64,000 nt of DNA from Candidatus Thiodubiliella endoseptemdiera (GCA_013416635.1 JACCHT010000001.1:806001-870000); one strand, 5' to 3'. Shown: positions 9,008-18,413, counted from the first letter of the stretch. The notes: a model not told the origin generated them from the letters alone. Made by a program: numbers and translations.

Positions 9008-10207
9008 TTATTTTTTATGGTGAGGGTCTGCCACATCATCTGCAAGACTTTCGGGTAGGAAGGGTAGAAATTTAATCAAAAAAGTAACTGCAATCAATGA
9101 TACTGCAACACCGCCTAAGCCCAATATTATTTCAGGTAATGAAGGCGTGTAAGTAGCAATACCGCCATAGCCTTCTAAAATTTCTTTGCCTGGAAATATT
9201 TCCATTGGATAAGCTTGTCCGCCAACGATAATGACATATAATTGTGCAATACCGCCAATTAATACCAATATAGAAGCTAAACCCAAAGTAGAGCGGTTGC
9301 CTTTTAATGCAGGGTGATAAATCAATGCCATTGGCACTAAACCGCCAATTACAATTTGCCCTATCCAGAATAATGGCGTGTAAACATGCTCACCAAATAA
9401 GATGAAACTTTCAACACCTGAATTTTCAGCCAAATACAAACTACCTAAATGCTTAACTACAACAAAATACATTACCGCCGCTACAAATACGCCCAATAAA
9501 TTACCAAGACGATTAACAATCACATCGCCTAATGGGCGCTCAGTCCATTTGTAACTTGCCATTAAAATCAAAATAAAGAACGCTAAACCAAAAGCAAACG
9601 ACATAATAATAAACATCGGTGCCATAATTACCGCGTCATAAGCTTGACGCGCCACCAAAAAACCAAAGATAGAACCTGTGCCCGTCGTTAAGATTAAACG
9701 CCAAGAGAATGCTGCCAAACCTGCTTTAGCGGTAAATTTATTCATACGGCGTTCAAACATCATCCACAAATAAACTGCGACAATAACGAAGAAACCATTA
9801 TATAAAATAATATTCCAAGCAAAAATTGAGTTGAAGTTGTATTCAGTCATTGCCACGATTAGACGATCAGGGCGTCCCAAGTCTAATACTAATACCATCA
9901 GGCCACCAGCCAATAATGCCAATGAAACCAAACCCGATAAACGCGCTAATGGCTTATATATTTTCTTACCAAATACTGAGGCAATTGAAGCAACATTCAA
10001 CGCACCTGAAGCCGCAACAATTAAGAATAAAGCGAACACATGAGGCATACCCCAAACAATGCGATTACTCATACCTGTCACATAATGACCGTGGTGTTCC
10101 ATAAACAATACACTGCCAAGTGATGCTAAAATCAGAACGCCAAGACCTGCAATTAGCGCATAAAAACCTAAACTTCTTCCTTGAATTTGTTGGTAACGAA
10201 TGTTCAT
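9008..10207 (-). CDS. dsrP: DsrP, NrfD-family integral membrane subunit of the DsrMKJOP complex
   Basis: 399 residues with about ten hydrophobic helices and short loops, the polysulfide-reductase NrfD fold. The protein ends in a soluble tail (SLADDVADPHHKK). DsrP exchanges electrons with the quinone pool in the inner membrane and pairs with the periplasmic iron-sulfur protein DsrO and the cytochrome DsrJ. It has no heme-binding motif, as expected. It starts 16 bp after the dsrO stop. Confidence 0.94.
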   Translation of the reverse strand: MNIRYQQIQGRSLGFYALIAGLGVLILASLGSVLFMEHHGHYVTGMSNRIVWGMPHVFALFLIVAASGALNVASIASVFGKKIYKPLARLSGLVSLALLAGGLMVLVLDLGRPDRLIVAMTEYNFNSIFAWNIILYNGFFVIVAVYLWMMFERRMNKFTAKAGLAAFSWRLILTTGTGSIFGFLVARQAYDAVIMAPMFIIMSFAFGLAFFILILMASYKWTERPLGDVIVNRLGNLLGVFVAAVMYFVVVKHLGSLYLAENSGVESFILFGEHVYTPLFWIGQIVIGGLVPMALIYHPALKGNRSTLGLASILVLIGGIAQLYVIIVGGQAYPMEIFPGKEILEGYGGIATYTPSLPEIILGLGGVAVSLIAVTFLIKFLPFLPESLADDVADPHHKK

Positions 10208-10222
10208 AATTTATTATATTCC

Positions 10223-10951
10223 TTAAATACCGCTATAACGCACACCAGTATTCAGATTTAAATCTGCTCTGATTTGCGTGCTTTGAACTTTTTTAAGCAC
10301 TCGATTGATTTTACTGTTGGCATCATACAAATCACCAAAAATTACTGCATCACTGTTCACTGCTTCTGCACAGGCGGGCATTTCACCTTTATCAACACGG
10401 TGAACACACATTGTGCAAGATTCCACCGTGCCTTTTCCGCGTGGCATATGTTCTTTTTGATTGCTTAAATCTTCATGTACAAATGAACGAGAATCGTAAG
10501 GGCAAGCCATCATGCAATAACGACAACCAATACATAAATGTCTATCCACCAAGACGATACCATCTTCACGCTTCATTGAAGCATTTGTTGGGCAAACATC
10601 TACACAAGGCGGTTCGTCGCAATGCTGACACATCATTGGTAATGCATCAATTTTACCTGTTGCCTTGTCTTTAACTTTGACTTTTCTAATCCAGTTTGCC
10701 TTTTGGTCACCAGTAGAGTGTTCTTCAAAACCCCAACCATTTTCTTCTTGACAGGCAAAAACCATATCATCAATATTAGTCTCGGTCAATTTATTGGTGT
10801 CAATCAGCATGCCCCAGCGTTTTTCATTGGTTACTGGGTTTTCATCGGCGGCAAAAGTGGTTAAACTAATGCCACTGGCAATGGTTGCCACGCTTGCCGT
10901 AGCAACGCCGGTGCTCTTAATAAAGTCACGACGATTTAGTTTTTTACTCAT
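10223..10951 (-). CDS. dsrO: DsrO, periplasmic ferredoxin-like subunit of DsrMKJOP
   Basis: About 242 residues from ATG 10949-10951; an upstream in-frame ATG exists but homology and the signal peptide begin here. The N-terminus MSKKLNRRDFIKSTG is a twin-arginine (Tat) signal followed by a hydrophobic stretch, so the protein is exported folded with its clusters. Cysteine groups follow: CQHCDEPPCVDVCP, CIGCRYCMMACP and CTMCVHR...CAEA, giving several [4Fe-4S] clusters. It carries electrons between DsrJ and DsrP. The start codon overlaps the dsrJ stop (TAATG). Confidence 0.95.
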   Translation of the reverse strand: MSKKLNRRDFIKSTGVATASVATIASGISLTTFAADENPVTNEKRWGMLIDTNKLTETNIDDMVFACQEENGWGFEEHSTGDQKANWIRKVKVKDKATGKIDALPMMCQHCDEPPCVDVCPTNASMKREDGIVLVDRHLCIGCRYCMMACPYDSRSFVHEDLSNQKEHMPRGKGTVESCTMCVHRVDKGEMPACAEAVNSDAVIFGDLYDANSKINRVLKKVQSTQIRADLNLNTGVRYSGI

Positions 10952-11334
10952 TATAAATCCTCTTCTGGTGTGGTACGATGACAGGAAAAACAATCCAAAC
11001 TGGTGCCGACTTTCTGATGGCAGGTTGAGCAGAATTGATCAGGTGCATTAACAGGAACATATTCATCATTTTTAGTTGCACTGTGGCAATCAACACATTG
11101 CTTTAATGAGTTGCGTTTGCTGCGAACCCCTTGGCGTAAAGTTTTATCGCGCTTGTGCATTAAAAATGCAGGGTGCATTTTCCTAATTTCAGACAAACTG
11201 GGGTGAATATCTCGACTCCTACCCTCTTCTTTTAACTCAGTGGCTTTATCACCTAGATTAACATGTTTATCGCCATCATATGCAAACACACTATTAAGAG
11301 ACAGTGTTAGAAAAATAATCAATAAATGCTTCAT
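10951..11334 (-). CDS. dsrJ: DsrJ, periplasmic triheme cytochrome c
   Basis: About 127 residues from ATG 11332-11334, preceded by AAAGAGA at good spacing. A Sec signal peptide (MKHLLIIFLTLSLNSVFA) leads to a mature protein with three CxxCH heme motifs: CVDCH, CSTCH and CFSCH. In Allochromatium DsrJ one heme has unusual His/Cys ligation. Here the extra cysteine cannot be assigned by eye, because the only cysteines I see lie within the motifs. It passes electrons in the periplasmic part of DsrMKJOP. It starts 16 bp after dsrL. Confidence 0.93.
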   Translation of the reverse strand: MKHLLIIFLTLSLNSVFAYDGDKHVNLGDKATELKEEGRSRDIHPSLSEIRKMHPAFLMHKRDKTLRQGVRSKRNSLKQCVDCHSATKNDEYVPVNAPDQFCSTCHQKVGTSLDCFSCHRTTPEEDL

Positions 11335-11350
11335 ATTCATTCTCTTTAAA

Positions 11351-13315
11351 TTACTCACCCAATCCCATTTGAATATAGCCCGTAGGACATACATCGGCAC
11401 AGATATGACAACCGACGCACTTGTCATAGTCAGTATCAACATAACGACCTAAGGTTGCTTTATCTTTCTTAACTTTAAATACCGCATCTTGTGGGCAATA
11501 CATTACACAGTTATCGCACTCAAAACATAAGCCACAAGACATACAACGCCCTGCTTCTGCTTGTGCCTCTTCTTCGCTATAACCAATTAATCGTTCATCA
11601 AAGTTGCCCAATACATTGTCAACATCAACCAATTTATGATTGCGTGCATTGCGTTCTTCATTGTCAAAATGCCCCAAGAACAATTCTGTGTGTGGAATGA
11701 TAGAGGCAAATGAACGGTCTTCGTAGTTATGCACTGCATAACCTGCTGTATCCGTGCCTTCGCCTAACTCACCGTCTTTCTCATATTTTGAAGGTGCTAA
11801 ATCCCACTCATTCAGTTTTGACATAAGATCAAAGTAGTGTACATCGACTTTACTACGAACCTTTTGGTTGTTGCCATCAAGGTAGTCGCCAATACTTTCA
11901 GCCACAATACCCGCTTGACCAATTGCTGTGGTCAATAAGTGTGGACGAACCACATCGCCACAAACGAAAAAACCGGGTTTGTTAGGGATTTGAAAATTTT
12001 TATCGGCATCAATAAAACCATGTTTGTTGAAGAATGAATCGTCCATACCCTCGCCATCAACACCTTGTCCAATGGCGGGCACGATTAACTCACATTCAAC
12101 TTCAAATTCAGAGCCTTCAATTGGGGTGGAGCCATCTTCTTCTAGACGCACAAAACGCAATGCAGTCGCACGACCTTCTGCGTTTTTAATTACTTCAATT
12201 GGGCTTAACTGACCTTGAATTTCAACGCCTTCACGATTTGCATCGTCAATTTCTTCTTGTGCCGCTGGCATATTTTCAATGGTAGAACGAGTGGTTAATA
12301 ATACATCTGCACCTAATCGTTTAGAGGTATCAACCACATCATGTGCCGTGTCGTCAAAAATAACGCGTTCAGGGCGATCTTTGTCCGCTGCATTTTCAAT
12401 ATTACCTAAACGACGAGCCACAGAGACCACATCAATTGAAGTATCACCACCACCAATACAAATCACTTTGCCAGTGATGTGTTTGAGACGACCTTGATTG
12501 TAAGCTTCAAGGAAGGCAACACCAGAGACGCAGTTAGTGGCATCGCCACCAGGAATTGGCAACGAACGACCGCTCATTGCACCGATGGCAAATAAAACAG
12601 CATCGTAATCTTTTTCTAATTCTTCCATAGAGATGTCAACGCCAACTTTGGTGTTCATTTTGGTTTCAACGCCAGTTTCTATAATACGATCAATCTCATA
12701 TTGTAATACATCGCGTGGTACTCGATAGTCAGGAATACCATACATCATCATCCCGCCTAATTGCTCGTATTTTTCAAATACGGTCACGCTATGACCTTGT
12801 TTGCGTAATTGTAATGCTGCTGATAAACCACCACAACCACCGCCAATAATAGCCACTTTTTTACCCGTGTCTTTGGCGTTAATTTCAAATTTGTAGCCTT
12901 CTTTTTTGGCGTTATCACCAATAAATTGCTCTACTGCATTAATACCAACCGTATCTTCCACTTCATTACGATTACAGCCGTCTTCACAAGGTGCTGGACA
13001 AACGCGACCCATAATAGAGGGGAAAGGATTAGCGTCTGTTGAACGACGGAATGCGTATTCTTGCCATGACATATCACCCGCTGGTTTTTCCATACCACGA
13101 ACAATATCTAACCAACCACGAATATCGTGACCAGAAGGACAAGAACCTTGACATGGTGGCGTTTGACTGACATAGGTTGGACACTTATGTGAGGTATCGT
13201 TTTGAAAAATCTTTTGACTCCATGGCACTGTGCCTAAATCATCGCCTTCATCCTTAAACATTCTGAATGTGTGGTTTTCGCCCTTGTGAATTTGTCCGTA
13301 CGGGTTCTTTTGCAT
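11351..13315 (-). CDS. dsrL: DsrL, NAD(P)H-dependent iron-sulfur flavoprotein of the dsr cluster
   Basis: 654 residues, related to the small subunit of glutamate synthase. The N-terminal cysteine domain has CPTYVSQTPPCQGSCPSGHD and CPAPCEDGCNR. The FAD-binding Rossmann motif is KVAIIGGGCGGLSAALQL and the NAD(P)-binding one is KVICIGGGDTSIDV. The C-terminus holds two ferredoxin sets, CMSCGLCFECDNCVMYCP and CVGCHICADVCP. DsrL couples oxidation of sulfide by DsrAB to reduction of NAD(P)+ in sulfur oxidisers. It lies between dsrK and dsrJ, the position seen in Allochromatium. Confidence 0.94.
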   Translation of the reverse strand: MQKNPYGQIHKGENHTFRMFKDEGDDLGTVPWSQKIFQNDTSHKCPTYVSQTPPCQGSCPSGHDIRGWLDIVRGMEKPAGDMSWQEYAFRRSTDANPFPSIMGRVCPAPCEDGCNRNEVEDTVGINAVEQFIGDNAKKEGYKFEINAKDTGKKVAIIGGGCGGLSAALQLRKQGHSVTVFEKYEQLGGMMMYGIPDYRVPRDVLQYEIDRIIETGVETKMNTKVGVDISMEELEKDYDAVLFAIGAMSGRSLPIPGGDATNCVSGVAFLEAYNQGRLKHITGKVICIGGGDTSIDVVSVARRLGNIENAADKDRPERVIFDDTAHDVVDTSKRLGADVLLTTRSTIENMPAAQEEIDDANREGVEIQGQLSPIEVIKNAEGRATALRFVRLEEDGSTPIEGSEFEVECELIVPAIGQGVDGEGMDDSFFNKHGFIDADKNFQIPNKPGFFVCGDVVRPHLLTTAIGQAGIVAESIGDYLDGNNQKVRSKVDVHYFDLMSKLNEWDLAPSKYEKDGELGEGTDTAGYAVHNYEDRSFASIIPHTELFLGHFDNEERNARNHKLVDVDNVLGNFDERLIGYSEEEAQAEAGRCMSCGLCFECDNCVMYCPQDAVFKVKKDKATLGRYVDTDYDKCVGCHICADVCPTGYIQMGLGE

Positions 13316-13330
13316 TTCAAATCTCCTTAT

Positions 13331-14923
13331 TTATTCTACTGTTTCTGTTATTGTTTCTTCTATCGGCATTTCAGCTTCAGAATCATCGGTTTGTGGTTTG
13401 TCCATAATAATTGCCTCACTCACCAATTGGTGGGCACTGACAATCATATAAGGGTCAAAATCAAATTTTGGCAACACTTTGCTGAATTGTGATTTACAAA
13501 TTGCACAAATGGCAACCAGTGTATCCACCGCATCAGTTTTTTCCACTTCTTTGAGTGCTTGCATTCTTGGCATTGCACCCTTAATACGGATCTCCATTAA
13601 GTCGTCTGTTAATAGACCGCCGCCGCCGCCACAACAAAAGGTAGATTCCATAATAGTTGAGCGTTCCATATCCACATAATTATTACAAACGGCCTTAATC
13701 ACTTCTCGTGGTAAGATGAATTGACCGTTTGGAATGCCACCCATATTAGTCGCCCTAGCGACATTGCAGGAATCGTGGAAAGTCACCGTTCTGTCGTCAT
13801 TAGCTGACTTGTCAAATTTCAATTTATTGCGTTGAATTAAATCGTGTGTGTATTCAATAATATGTTGTGGCTGTGGGTAACGAGAATCCAGTTGGTTTTG
13901 TAATTTCATTGCGTGCTCATCACTGATATCTGCACCTGCACCAACACCCGATAAGGTATTCCAAAAACTATATGCAACACGCCAAGCATGTCCACATTCA
14001 CCAACCATTACGCGGGATACTTCTAAATCAAGTGCGGCTTTACGAATTCTCAGGGCAGCCTTTCGCATAATATCGTAAGAACCAATAAACATACCGAAGT
14101 TTGCGCCTTCGGAGGCATAAGAACTCATCGTCCAACTAACACCATCTTGGTGAAAAACTTTACCATAGCCAATCAAACCATCAATATGTGGTTCGGCGAA
14201 GAAATCAGCCGATGGGGTAATGAGTAAAATTTCAGCACCTTTTTGGTCTAATGGGTATTTGACTGCAACACCTGTTTCTTCTTCAATTTCTTCTTCAAGG
14301 TCAAGTAAGGTGTCTCGCAATGCTGGCTCGGGCAAACCTAAGTTATTGCCTATTGTAATTGCCTTGCCGAGAATTTGGTTGCAATATTTTTGACCAATAC
14401 CAACCGCATCCAATACTTCACGAGCTGCCATTGAAATTTCGGCAGTGTCGATCCCGTATGGACAAAACACCGAACAACGACGACATTGTGAACACTGGTG
14501 AAAATAGTTATACCAATCATCTAGCATTGCATCGTCTAATTCTTTAGCGCCAACTAATTTAGGAAAATATTTACCTGCAAAAGTAAAATGGCGACGATAC
14601 ACGCTTCTAAATAAATCTTGGCGTGCAACTGGCATATTTTTTGGATCAGATGAACCAAGGAAGTAATGACACTTATCAGTACAAGCACCGCATTTGACGC
14701 AGGCATCTAAAAATACCTGAACGGAACGATACTTGGATTTAAGTTCGCCCATTTTATTAATAGCAACTTCTTGCCAATTATCTACTTTTGCACCTGGAAA
14801 CCCTAAGGGGGTTTGAAATTCTTCAACGGATTTAAATGGACCATCGCCAGCCATTACCCCTTCATTCATCTTAGGAATTTCTAAATAAGTAGGTAATTTT
14901 GGTACTTCGAAATCATCAGCCAT
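13331..14923 (-). CDS. dsrK: DsrK, cytoplasmic HdrD-like iron-sulfur subunit of DsrMKJOP
   Basis: 530 residues. Two [4Fe-4S] motifs lie in the first half, CVKCGACTDKCHYFLG (about residue 74) and CSQCRRCSVFCPYGID (about 139). CCG-type cysteine motifs typical of heterodisulfide-reductase subunit D lie in the second half (HDSCN and STFCCGGGGGLL, about residue 430). DsrK sits on the cytoplasmic face bound to DsrM and is thought to handle the persulfide/trisulfide of DsrC. It starts 2 bp from the dsrM stop, consistent with translational coupling. An acidic tail follows the last motif. Confidence 0.95.
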   Translation of the reverse strand: MADDFEVPKLPTYLEIPKMNEGVMAGDGPFKSVEEFQTPLGFPGAKVDNWQEVAINKMGELKSKYRSVQVFLDACVKCGACTDKCHYFLGSSDPKNMPVARQDLFRSVYRRHFTFAGKYFPKLVGAKELDDAMLDDWYNYFHQCSQCRRCSVFCPYGIDTAEISMAAREVLDAVGIGQKYCNQILGKAITIGNNLGLPEPALRDTLLDLEEEIEEETGVAVKYPLDQKGAEILLITPSADFFAEPHIDGLIGYGKVFHQDGVSWTMSSYASEGANFGMFIGSYDIMRKAALRIRKAALDLEVSRVMVGECGHAWRVAYSFWNTLSGVGAGADISDEHAMKLQNQLDSRYPQPQHIIEYTHDLIQRNKLKFDKSANDDRTVTFHDSCNVARATNMGGIPNGQFILPREVIKAVCNNYVDMERSTIMESTFCCGGGGGLLTDDLMEIRIKGAMPRMQALKEVEKTDAVDTLVAICAICKSQFSKVLPKFDFDPYMIVSAHQLVSEAIIMDKPQTDDSEAEMPIEETITETVE

Positions 14924-14924
14924 A

Positions 14925-15697
14925 TTATTCGTCCTTACCTAAAGTTTCATTTAATCTAACTTCCTGTTCTTTTTCTTGCCTCAATGCCCATGGTGAGATG
15001 TGGCGTTTTTTGCGTGCATCATCAACTTGGTTGCGAGTCGGGCTAAAAAACACACCTGGAACATGTAACAATTTTGAAATTGGGAAAATTGCCATTAATA
15101 CAAATACCATAAAGATATGCACCAAAAAATGTACTTCTGTCGGTAAGTTTGCCCAATCAAAAGTCAACAAGCCAGAGGCAAATTGTTTCACCATAATCAC
15201 ATCAGTGTGGTTGCTGGTGAATGTCATCACTGCGCCACTAATACCAATTACCAGCATTAAAATAAGCATTAAATAATCAGAAGGTGCTGAGATATAACGA
15301 ATACGCTCAACGGCAATACGACGACCCATTAAACCTATCAGTCCAATTACCATTGCAAACGCTGCGTATTTAAAAGGTTGAACCAATAAAAATATTTCAG
15401 GCAAGTCGCCTGGCCAAAAATAGCGTGCATGGCGGATTAAAACCAACAATAAACCCACATGGAACAACCAGCCAAATAGCCAAGTCCACTTATTAGATTT
15501 AAACAAACTTTCAAACAACACGACTTCGCGTGCCATTCTCATCACTACCCTGTTTGCGTTAACGGCGTGGGAGCGGTTGGAATTTTAAGAGGAGCAGGGG
15601 TTATCCAATATTGGTAGATTTTCCTTGCCATGCCGACAAGGAAAATTCCCAAGGATATATAAAATAAAGTCGTAAAAAAAATACTTACTACAGACAT
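14925..15697 (-). CDS. dsrM: DsrM, heme b membrane subunit of DsrMKJOP, split by a 1-base frameshift
   Basis: Two frames together make a normal DsrM of about 257 residues. The first begins at ATG 15695-15697, reads MSVVSIFFTTLFYIS... with one membrane helix and WITPAPLKIPTAPTPL, and stops after 50 codons at 15545-15547. The second continues directly (MAREVVLFESLFKSNKWTWLFGWLFH...) to 14925 with four more helices and histidines suitable for heme b. Adding one G to the three-G run at 15548-15550 (CCC on the plus strand) joins them seamlessly as TGVVMRMAREV. DsrM is a NarI-like quinone-interacting subunit. Either the base is missing from the assembly or the gene is recently broken. Neighbours dsrC and dsrK are intact. 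Confidence 0.9.
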
Positions 15698-15728
15698 ATT
15701 ACTCTCAAAAAAAATTCAAAAAATTTGG

Positions 15729-15798
15729 GAAAACATCCGCTAAAAAACAGATGTTTTCAATAAAATCTCAACAAGAAATCGAAGTTTCTTGGAGATTT
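15729..15798 (-). terminator. Two stem-loops between dsrC and dsrM
   Basis: Directly after the dsrC stop lies an imperfect hairpin (15763-15798, arms AAATCTC and GAGATTT with a TTCG-type loop and a T-rich tail on the minus strand). A second hairpin follows (15729-15758, GAAAACATC with GATGTTTTC). The pair could attenuate transcription into dsrMKLJOPNR or protect the 3' end of an abundant dsrABEFHC message. Function is inference. Confidence 0.5.
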
Positions 15799-15799
15799 A

Positions 15800-16123
15800 T
15801 TAGATACAACCAGTTGGCTTTGGAAGGCCGGCGAAACGACAACCTTGCTTACCAGGACCATACGGGAATAAAGAATAAAGATACTTAGAGTTGCCTTTTT
15901 CTTTACCGAACTGCTTACCAATTGCTTTAGTAAGTACACGAACTGCTGGTGCAATTTGGTACTCTTCAAAATAATCGCGTAGGAAATTAATAACATCCCA
16001 ATGCTCTTCAGATAACTCAATATCGTCACCTTTTGCCATTTCTACAGCAATTTCCTTGTTCCAATCACTTAGGTCTACCAAGAAACCTTCTTCATCTACT
16101 TCTGCTCCACATATTTCAGCCAT
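15800..16123 (-). CDS. dsrC: DsrC, sulfur carrier with two C-terminal cysteines
   Basis: 107 residues of the DsrC/TusE/RspA family. The flexible C-terminal arm reads GCRFAGLPKPTGCI, with both functional cysteines: the penultimate one (CysA) and one eleven residues earlier (CysB). Two cysteines define true DsrC, which carries sulfur as persulfide or trisulfide between DsrEFH, DsrAB and DsrMK. The gene follows dsrH in the standard order. A second family member lacking CysB is at 31671. Confidence 0.96.
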   Translation of the reverse strand: MAEICGAEVDEEGFLVDLSDWNKEIAVEMAKGDDIELSEEHWDVINFLRDYFEEYQIAPAVRVLTKAIGKQFGKEKGNSKYLYSLFPYGPGKQGCRFAGLPKPTGCI

Positions 16124-16181
16124 TTTTAACTCCTTTTATTTATTTTAAAAAATATTTATCTGGTAATAACGATTTAACTCG

Positions 16182-16478
16182 CTACACCCACGAAACTGCT
16201 GTTCCGTGCTCCACAACTAAATCAACAAAGCCTTCGTAGTCAACCAATTTAATGTTGTCTGCAACCTTTGATGAAATCCCTCTCGCCTCGACATCGCCTT
16301 GCAATGCAAATACTCGACCTTCTGCTGCCAAATCGGCAAGCAGTGAAGATTTTGTATTTTTTGCAGCGGAAATGACACCGTCTTCGATGAGTAAAATAAC
16401 ACTACTATCATCAATTGTATTTAAACAAGACTGCAGTGAATTACGCTCAAAAACTGATTTATTTACTGTATGTAACAT
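16182..16478 (-). CDS. dsrH: DsrH, small subunit of the DsrEFH sulfurtransferase
   Basis: 98 residues of the DsrH/TusB family. It begins MLHTVNKSVFERNSLQSCLNT, where Cys18 matches the conserved cysteine of DsrH. DsrE2F2H2 relays sulfane sulfur to DsrC. It starts 12 bp after dsrF with GGAG just upstream. Confidence 0.93.
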   Translation of the reverse strand: MLHTVNKSVFERNSLQSCLNTIDDSSVILLIEDGVISAAKNTKSSLLADLAAEGRVFALQGDVEARGISSKVADNIKLVDYEGFVDLVVEHGTAVSWV

Positions 16479-16490
16479 AATGATTACTCC

Positions 16491-16895
16491 TTAAAAACTT
16501 AAACAAACATCTTGATCAGACATAAGTTTAGAAAGTTCCGCGTTAGAAACAATCTTAACACTTGGCTTTTCTGCCCAATCATCATCTTCATCTTCGTAAA
16601 TCAAAGGCATAAGGTCGTCTGCACTTAACCCTCTTTCTTCCAAAGATTCAGCTGATACATAAAGCTGATTAATGTCATAATCGCCAAGCGCATGAAAAGT
16701 CTTAGAAAAGTTTTTCATACCAATACCGTCGGTATTTTGACCTTCAACGATTTGATAAACGCCGTCGTCAATAAATGCCAAAGACACATCTTGCTCGAAA
16801 GCGGCAGCAATCAAAACCACCTCTAACGACTCTAATGCGTACACAGTACCGTAAGGTGCCTTACGGTTTAAATACATAAATTTCTTTGTACTCAT
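16491..16895 (-). CDS. dsrF: DsrF, subunit of the DsrEFH sulfurtransferase
   Basis: About 134 residues of the DsrE/F-like fold (TusC relative). I place the start at ATG 16893-16895 (MSTKKFMYLNRKAPYG) because a GGAG lies at ideal distance inside the end of dsrE. The earlier in-frame ATG would overlap dsrE and lacks this. DsrF has no conserved active cysteine and plays a structural part in the hexamer. It has the expected acidic stretch near residues 100-115. Confidence 0.93.
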   Translation of the reverse strand: MSTKKFMYLNRKAPYGTVYALESLEVVLIAAAFEQDVSLAFIDDGVYQIVEGQNTDGIGMKNFSKTFHALGDYDINQLYVSAESLEERGLSADDLMPLIYEDEDDDWAEKPSVKIVSNAELSKLMSDQDVCLSF

Positions 16896-16896
16896 C

Positions 16897-17298
16897 TTAG
16901 TCTCCAAATACTACTAAACGATCAGACTGAATGCCTGCTTCAATCAACTGACCTAAGCCAGAGATACGAAATGCTGGGTGAATGTTATTACCTTCAATAC
17001 CATTTTTCTGAGCCTCAGAATCATCAACTAAACCACGACGAAGTGCAGCGGCAATACAAACCACTAACTCCGGCTCACCCTCTGCGTTTTTAATGTCTAA
17101 TGATGCCCAATTGTTCACAATATGACGGTCATCTTGTGGCGGTACGGTAAAGCGTGTCGCGTTATCAACGCCATCGTGATAAAAGAACACACGAAAAATT
17201 TCGTGTCCTTTTGCAATCGCCGCTTTAGCAAACTGATATGCTGTATCAGAGGCTTGATGCTGATAAGGACCTTCGTTAATTTGAATAGAAATTTTCAT
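16897..17298 (-). CDS. dsrE: DsrE, sulfur-binding subunit of the DsrEFH sulfurtransferase
   Basis: 133 residues, DsrE/TusD family. The active cysteine is in LVVCIAAALRRGL (about residue 81), the site that carries persulfide in DsrE. The segments KISIQINEGPYQ at the N-terminus and FFYHDGVDNA match the family. It receives sulfur from rhodanese/TusA donors and passes it to DsrC. It starts 12 bp after dsrB and its stop overlaps the dsrF leader. Confidence 0.94.
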   Translation of the reverse strand: MKISIQINEGPYQHQASDTAYQFAKAAIAKGHEIFRVFFYHDGVDNATRFTVPPQDDRHIVNNWASLDIKNAEGEPELVVCIAAALRRGLVDDSEAQKNGIEGNNIHPAFRISGLGQLIEAGIQSDRLVVFGD

Positions 17299-17309
17299 CT
17301 TTAACTACC

Positions 17310-18383
17310 TTAGAAACGGATATAAGCAGAAGAGTTCAACTGGTGACGCGTCCCTTTCCAGTCAGAAACATGGAATTTAGTAAATGGCAATCCAGTCTTT
17401 TCAAAGAATGCTGGCCAGCCGATACGCTCAACCCATTCTCCTACTCTTTCCCAATCACGAGCATCGCCTTTATAAACAGCAAGGATTTGTTTAACAACTG
17501 CACCTACTTCTGGCCATCTTGGCGGATTGTTTGGTAGTCCTGCTGCTACCAACTTTTGGAATGAAGGCTTGCTTCGTGCATTTGAATGCTTACCGCCAAT
17601 CCAGATAGCAATTTTAGAATGCTCAGGATCGTTGATTTGCATTGGCGGACAAGGTGGGAAACAAGCACCACAACAAATACATTTCTTCTCATCCACTTCC
17701 AAAGTTGGTTTGCCGTTAACCATCGCTGGACGAATCGCAGCCACTGGACAACGCGCAACAACCGTTGGACGCTCACAAACATTAGCCACTAAATCGTGAT
17801 TAATCTTAGGTGGCTTAGTGTGTTGGATGTTAATCGCAATATCACCATGACCACCGCAGTTAATCTGACAACAAGAAGTTGTCATATGCACACGGTTAGG
17901 CATTTCTTCTTTTTTGTATTCATCATACAATTCATCCATCAATGCTTTTACCACACCCGATGCATCAGTACCTGGAATATCACAGTGTAGCCAACCTTGG
18001 GTGTGTGAAATCATTGATACCGTTGGACCTGTGCCACCTACTGGGAAACCAGCAGACTCTAATGCTTCAATTAAAGGATTTACCTTTGCTTCAACATCAA
18101 CCATAAATTCAACATTTGAACGGATAGTGAAACGGATATAGCCATCACCAAATTCATCAGCAATATCGGCTAACTTTTTGATTGTATAAACATCCATTTG
18201 TCTTTGTGTACCACAACGAACAGTCCAAATTTCTTCGTTATGCTTTGAAGTGTGGTGCAATACACCTGGACGAGGACGATCATGATAAGCCCATGTGCCA
18301 TAGTTACGACGCATTGTCGGGTGCATGTATTGTACTGGATCAGGGCAACCTGATTCGATAGGCATTCTTACTGGTTCAGCCAT
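17310..18383 (-). CDS. dsrB: Reverse-type dissimilatory sulfite reductase, beta subunit
   Basis: 357 residues. The siroheme-[4Fe-4S] cysteines appear in TTSCCQINCGGHGD (about residue 175) and the ferredoxin domain has CICCGACFPPCPPM (about residue 236). The start is MAEPVRMPIESGCPDP. With DsrA it forms an A2B2 enzyme in the cytoplasm that, in sulfur oxidisers, runs in reverse and oxidises sulfane sulfur delivered by DsrC to sulfite. It lies 30 bp after dsrA with a clear ribosome site. Confidence 0.96.
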   Translation of the reverse strand: MAEPVRMPIESGCPDPVQYMHPTMRRNYGTWAYHDRPRPGVLHHTSKHNEEIWTVRCGTQRQMDVYTIKKLADIADEFGDGYIRFTIRSNVEFMVDVEAKVNPLIEALESAGFPVGGTGPTVSMISHTQGWLHCDIPGTDASGVVKALMDELYDEYKKEEMPNRVHMTTSCCQINCGGHGDIAINIQHTKPPKINHDLVANVCERPTVVARCPVAAIRPAMVNGKPTLEVDEKKCICCGACFPPCPPMQINDPEHSKIAIWIGGKHSNARSKPSFQKLVAAGLPNNPPRWPEVGAVVKQILAVYKGDARDWERVGEWVERIGWPAFFEKTGLPFTKFHVSDWKGTRHQLNSSAYIRF

Positions 18384-18413
18384 AATATTTTCTCCTAAAT
18401 TCTTTTAATTAAA

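Noticed and set aside
10952..10993. Longer DsrO start at 10993
   Set aside because: It would put 14 residues before the Tat signal and overlaps dsrJ. The ATG at 10951 has the stop-start overlap typical of this operon.
12024..12497. Plus-strand open frames opposite dsrL and other dsr genes
   Set aside because: Composition-driven shadows of real genes with low-complexity serine/proline-rich products.
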